DNA from: JAUNSR01 sp036655755
GTDB lineage: Bacteria; Bacteroidota; Bacteroidia; Bacteroidales; JAUNSR01
Reading direction: 5' to 3'
Assembly: GCA_036655755.1 (NCBI GenBank)
Contig: JAVVPN010000060.1
Span: forward strand, 1 to 17,637
DNA: 17,637 nt
The position numbers and the translations under genes were made by a program. The stretch's first letter is position 1. Every line of letters begins with the position of its first letter. Under the pieces are notes generated by a model. That model was not told the DNA's origin and made no database searches. It saw only the letters and a list, made by a program, of their open reading frames with translations. Of the stretch, positions 14,671 through 17,637 are shown piece by piece.

Positions 14671-15489
14671 ATGAAGTGGATGCCTTTCTTGTTTTTATGT
14701 TGTGTTTCTTTTTTGTCTGCAGAAGCAAATTCAGGTCGGACTGATTTGTGGAAGCACGGATTGAAAGGGCCCGTTCAATCATGTAGTACACGTTGTTACC
14801 GCTATGATTTAATGCCCGACGGTACGCGTACGCTCGAGCGCTCTATGCTGGAATACGCAGGGAGTGCCTATGATGTGGATTCGTATTACCAGTATGATTC
14901 GAAAGGATTCATCGCGGAAGAAAAAACAGAACCTTTTGAAGAAGGGTTGCGGGCGGAGAAAAGAATTTACGACCGGGACGAAACGGGGTGTATCCTGCAG
15001 GTCAGGGTATATGTGATGGGTGTAGGTATGAGTAATCCCGAAAAACTGAAATATGAATATGATGAAGCCGGGAGGCTGATTGCTATCCGGCGATATAATC
15101 AGCATAACCGCTTTGTGGAAACGGTCGATGAATATAAATATGATACAGCGGGAAATCGAATCGTGGAATGGGTTGAAGAGGAGATTCGGTACAGGTATGT
15201 ACTCAATAAAGATGGGAAATGTATTGAGGAGGAGGGTGTATTACCCGAAGGGAAAGAATTTTACCACAACTACCATCAATATGATGCCGGATCGGGACGA
15301 CGTATCCGGACCACCTTTACGGTAGATAAAAAAATTATCGAAGTAAGGGATAATCCTTACTCCGATAATGTTCTTGATGATGGCGAGATTCTTACTACCG
15401 ATGCTTATGGCAACTGGATTACGATGCTTTTCGTATCGGATGAGGAATCAGGCTCAATGGTAATACGTGAAATCGTATATTATCCTTAA
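14671..15489 (+). CDS. Secreted YD-repeat-like protein, function unknown
   Basis: This 272-residue protein has a signal peptide (MKWMPFLFLCCVSFLSAEA) and about seven degenerate repeats of the form Y-x-Y-D-x-x-G-x-x-I: YYQYDSKGFI (72), IYDRDETGCIL (99), YEYDEAGRLI (128), YKYDTAGNRI (155), YVLNKDGKCI (176), HQYDAGSGRRI (202) and TTDAYGNWI (242). These resemble RHS/YD repeats, which build beta-sheet shells, but the protein is far too short to be an RHS toxin and has no toxin domain. A periplasmic or outer-membrane-associated beta-rich protein is likely; I cannot give a function. Its stop codon overlaps that of the convergent S41 protease gene by four bases. Confidence 0.85.
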   Translation: MKWMPFLFLCCVSFLSAEANSGRTDLWKHGLKGPVQSCSTRCYRYDLMPDGTRTLERSMLEYAGSAYDVDSYYQYDSKGFIAEEKTEPFEEGLRAEKRIYDRDETGCILQVRVYVMGVGMSNPEKLKYEYDEAGRLIAIRRYNQHNRFVETVDEYKYDTAGNRIVEWVEEEIRYRYVLNKDGKCIEEEGVLPEGKEFYHNYHQYDAGSGRRIRTTFTVDKKIIEVRDNPYSDNVLDDGEILTTDAYGNWITMLFVSDEESGSMVIREIVYYP

Positions 15490-17078
15490 CGGGATGTTTG
15501 CAGCAGTTTTTTATACTGCGCATCATCGTTTATCAGTTCGAGTGCTTTGCGATATGAGTCGCTCTGCTGATTCATGATCCGGAAATAATCGGATATGGTA
15601 AACATGTCGCGCGCTATAAGCGCTTTGATCTGTAATTTAATCAGCGGTTCGGATTTGGCAAACTGCTCTTCGTTTATTTTGATTCCCTCCTTTTCGGCAT
15701 CCGCCTTTAAAGCAGCCAACATTTCGGGAGTTACCTCGAATTTCTTATCGTAGGCATTGAAATCCTTATAGTCGTCTTTCAGTTCTTTCTGGTGTTGATC
15801 AAAATAATTCATTACATACTGATTGAGTACCCCTTTGGCTACGATATCGCGGTGAACATCTGTATAACGGGTGGTATCGAGCGGTACGAAAAAGTCGGGC
15901 ATAATGCCACCTCCGCCGAAAACGGTACGTCCGTTGAGTGTTTTATAGCGAAGAGAATCGGGAAAATGAATGCTATCGGCATTGGTCAGCTCTCCACTGT
16001 TGTAACGGTTGATCAGATCGCGGTTGTAGCTGTCTAATCCGTCTTCATACGGTTTCTGGATGCTTCGTCCGGAAGGGGTGTAATAGCGTGCTACAGTAAG
16101 GCGCATCATTGATCCGTCGGGTAGCGGAATTGGTCGCTGCACCAGGCCTTTACCAAACGTACGACGTCCTACGATTACTCCTCGATCGAGATCCTGAATC
16201 GCACCCGAAACGATTTCGCTGGCAGAAGCGCTCGATTCGTCAACCAGAACGATGAGCTTACCACCCTTCATGTTTCCTTTGTTATTTGAAACGGCTTCTT
16301 CGCGAGGCTGGGTGCGTCCCTGGGTATATACGATCAGCTGGCCGGCATTGAGAAACTCATTCGCCATATCGATGGCGGCATTCAGGTATCCTCCTCCGTT
16401 GCCTTCGAGATCGAGAATCAGATTCTGCATACCCTCTTTTTTCAGCTTCTCGAGAGCTTCGATAAACTCTTCGTAAGTAGTCGCGCCAAAGCGGCTTACG
16501 CGGATATAGCCGGTTTTGCTGTCGGCCATGTAGGAAGCATCAATCGAATAGATCGGAATTTTATCGCGGATAATGCGGAACTGAATCGGTTCTTTTGCAC
16601 CGCGGCGCAACACATCGATTTCGACAGGAGTTCCTTTCGGGCCCCGCAGCCTTCGCATGATATCCGAATTCGACATTTTTACACCGGCAATGGCAGTATC
16701 GTTTACGGCGATAATACGGTCGCCCGCCAATACCCCTACTTTTTCAGACGGTCCTCCCGCAATCGTATTGATTACGAACAGGGTGTCGTTGAGCATATTG
16801 AACTGTACCCCGATTCCGTCGAAATTACCTTGTAACGGTTCGTTCATCTCTTTCACCTCTTCTGTATTCATGTAGGTAGAATGAGGATCGAGCTCCTTCA
16901 ACATTCCGATAATGGCATCTTCCGCCAGTTTGTTATCATTTACCGTGTCTACATAAAAACGGTCGATCGCATAGGCCGCCATTCTTAGTTTACGGAACGA
17001 ATCAGGCTCGCGTTGAGCCGTTGCTACAGTAGCCATTGCGGATAAAACCACCGCCACTCCTAATAAAAAATTCTTCAT
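15486..17078 (-). CDS. S41-family C-terminal processing protease
   Basis: From MKNFLLG the protein has 530 residues: a signal peptide ending near ATVATAQ, a PDZ domain at about 80-165 (GIGVQFN ... GPSEKVGVLAGDRIIAVND), then the S41 protease core. The catalytic Ser285 lies in DESSASASEIVSG and Lys310 in GRRTFGKGLVQ, 25 residues apart as in Tsp/Prc and CtpA. It should cut periplasmic proteins near their C-termini. An in-frame ATG at 17102 would add eight residues (MPNAKTMY) and 17084 would add two; 17078 gives the cleanest signal peptide. It is co-directional with coaD just upstream, an order common in Bacteroidales. Its stop codon overlaps that of the convergent YD-repeat-like gene in a TTAA. 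Confidence 0.93.
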   Translation of the reverse strand: MKNFLLGVAVVLSAMATVATAQREPDSFRKLRMAAYAIDRFYVDTVNDNKLAEDAIIGMLKELDPHSTYMNTEEVKEMNEPLQGNFDGIGVQFNMLNDTLFVINTIAGGPSEKVGVLAGDRIIAVNDTAIAGVKMSNSDIMRRLRGPKGTPVEIDVLRRGAKEPIQFRIIRDKIPIYSIDASYMADSKTGYIRVSRFGATTYEEFIEALEKLKKEGMQNLILDLEGNGGGYLNAAIDMANEFLNAGQLIVYTQGRTQPREEAVSNNKGNMKGGKLIVLVDESSASASEIVSGAIQDLDRGVIVGRRTFGKGLVQRPIPLPDGSMMRLTVARYYTPSGRSIQKPYEDGLDSYNRDLINRYNSGELTNADSIHFPDSLRYKTLNGRTVFGGGGIMPDFFVPLDTTRYTDVHRDIVAKGVLNQYVMNYFDQHQKELKDDYKDFNAYDKKFEVTPEMLAALKADAEKEGIKINEEQFAKSEPLIKLQIKALIARDMFTISDYFRIMNQQSDSYRKALELINDDAQYKKLLQTSR

Positions 17079-17117
17079 ATACATGGTTTTAGCATTTGGC
17101 ATGCAAGATCCGTATTG

Positions 17118-17600
17118 TTATCGGCGGGCAATCATTTCTTTCATATGCAGCTCGTCGGGTACGAATTCCGATACATCTTTGTTGAATCGCATCAATTCAC
17201 GAACAATTGTCGAGCTGATATGCGTATAAGCCGGCTCTGTAAAGAGCACCACTGTTTCTACTCCCGATATTTCACGGTTTACGTCGGCAATCGTTTTTTC
17301 ATATTCGAAATCGGTTACCGAACGGATACCTCGTAAGATATATTTGGCGTTATGTTCCTGTGCGAAATCGACAGTCAGGTAATCGTATGCCTCCACTTTC
17401 ACCTGGGGATTGTTCCGGTATAAAGAGCGAATCATTTCGACACGTTCTTCCAGCGAAAAATAGGTGCGTTTTGAGTCATTGATCCCGATGGCAATGATAA
17501 TCTCATCAAACAGGTTTAAAGCTCTCCGTACAATCGATTCATGGCCGATTGTAAAGGGATCGAACGTCCCCGGAAATACGGCTGTTTTTTTATTCAACAT
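17118..17600 (-). CDS. coaD: Phosphopantetheine adenylyltransferase
   Basis: This 160-residue cytoplasmic enzyme transfers AMP from ATP to 4'-phosphopantetheine, the penultimate step of coenzyme A synthesis. It is a nucleotidyltransferase-fold protein with the motif FPGTFDPFTIGH (TxGH at 17-20), the conserved ILRGIRSVTDFEYE (88-101) and the C-terminal ISSTIVRELM (128-137). The length is typical of bacterial CoaD. Its ATG overlaps the last codons of the upstream partial gene (probably parE) by 11 bases, and the S41 protease gene follows after 39 bases, which points to one transcript. Confidence 0.96.
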   Translation of the reverse strand: MLNKKTAVFPGTFDPFTIGHESIVRRALNLFDEIIIAIGINDSKRTYFSLEERVEMIRSLYRNNPQVKVEAYDYLTVDFAQEHNAKYILRGIRSVTDFEYEKTIADVNREISGVETVVLFTEPAYTHISSTIVRELMRFNKDVSEFVPDELHMKEMIARR

Positions 17601-17637
17601 CTTCTTCTATAACAAGATTATCAATAATAAAGTTTTG
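17590..17637 (-). CDS. parE: C-terminal end of a gene, probably DNA topoisomerase IV subunit B
   Basis: The last 15 codons (QNFIIDNLVIEEDVE, then TAA at 17592-17590) of a gene entering from the right edge. The sequence fits the C-terminal tail of Bacteroidota ParE proteins (a FI-NL-IEED type ending), and parE commonly precedes coaD and an S41 protease gene in Bacteroidales. With so few residues the call depends largely on this context. Confidence 0.65.
   Translation of the reverse strand, partial: QNFIIDNLVIEEDVE

Overview
The window looks like a chromosomal segment of a Bacteroidales bacterium, probably in or near Parabacteroides/Tannerellaceae; the genus is a guess from protein similarity. 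Supporting signs are the Bacteroidota-type promoters (TAnnTTTG at -7, TTTG or TTG at -33), the absence of strong Shine-Dalgarno sequences, and gene neighbourhoods typical of the group (parE-coaD-S41 protease; rhomboid-rhomboid-EEP protein). Most of the content is housekeeping. There are no tRNA or rRNA genes, CRISPR arrays, insertion sequences or phage genes that I can see.

Layout, left to right. The 5' end of pckA (minus) faces away from upp across a 500-base intergenic region. upp has a clear intrinsic terminator. It is followed by a monocistronic GNAT-like/YghO-type gene with its own promoter and terminator, then by a SulP anion transporter behind its own promoter. Convergent to SulP lie argS and a ferritin-like/VIT1 iron-transport protein, both on the minus strand, with a long hairpin between them. 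argS contains a 10-N gap. A GC-rich cluster of interlocking short repeats sits between argS and an HU-family DNA-binding protein gene. HU diverges from a three-gene operon (rhomboid, rhomboid with a cytoplasmic tail, membrane-anchored EEP hydrolase). An M3 metallopeptidase lipoprotein follows from a near-consensus promoter and ends at a large bidirectional terminator shared with a YefM/YoeB-type toxin-antitoxin pair. That pair has a textbook promoter and a TGTACA-type operator.

The right part holds a secreted PAP2 phosphatase gene interrupted by a 100-N scaffold gap. The gap is flanked by an identical 55-base repeat; collapsing it restores a normal 212-residue protein. Next come a secreted YD-repeat-like protein whose stop codon overlaps that of a convergent S41 carboxy-terminal protease, then coaD, and finally the last codons of what is most likely parE, all three on the minus strand.

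I found no clearly new biological system. The items most worth a second look are the repeat mosaic at 7440-7538, the TA operator geometry, the double-rhomboid/EEP operon, the hairpin in front of the iron-transport gene, a possible translationally coupled leader peptide before upp, and the two assembly gaps.
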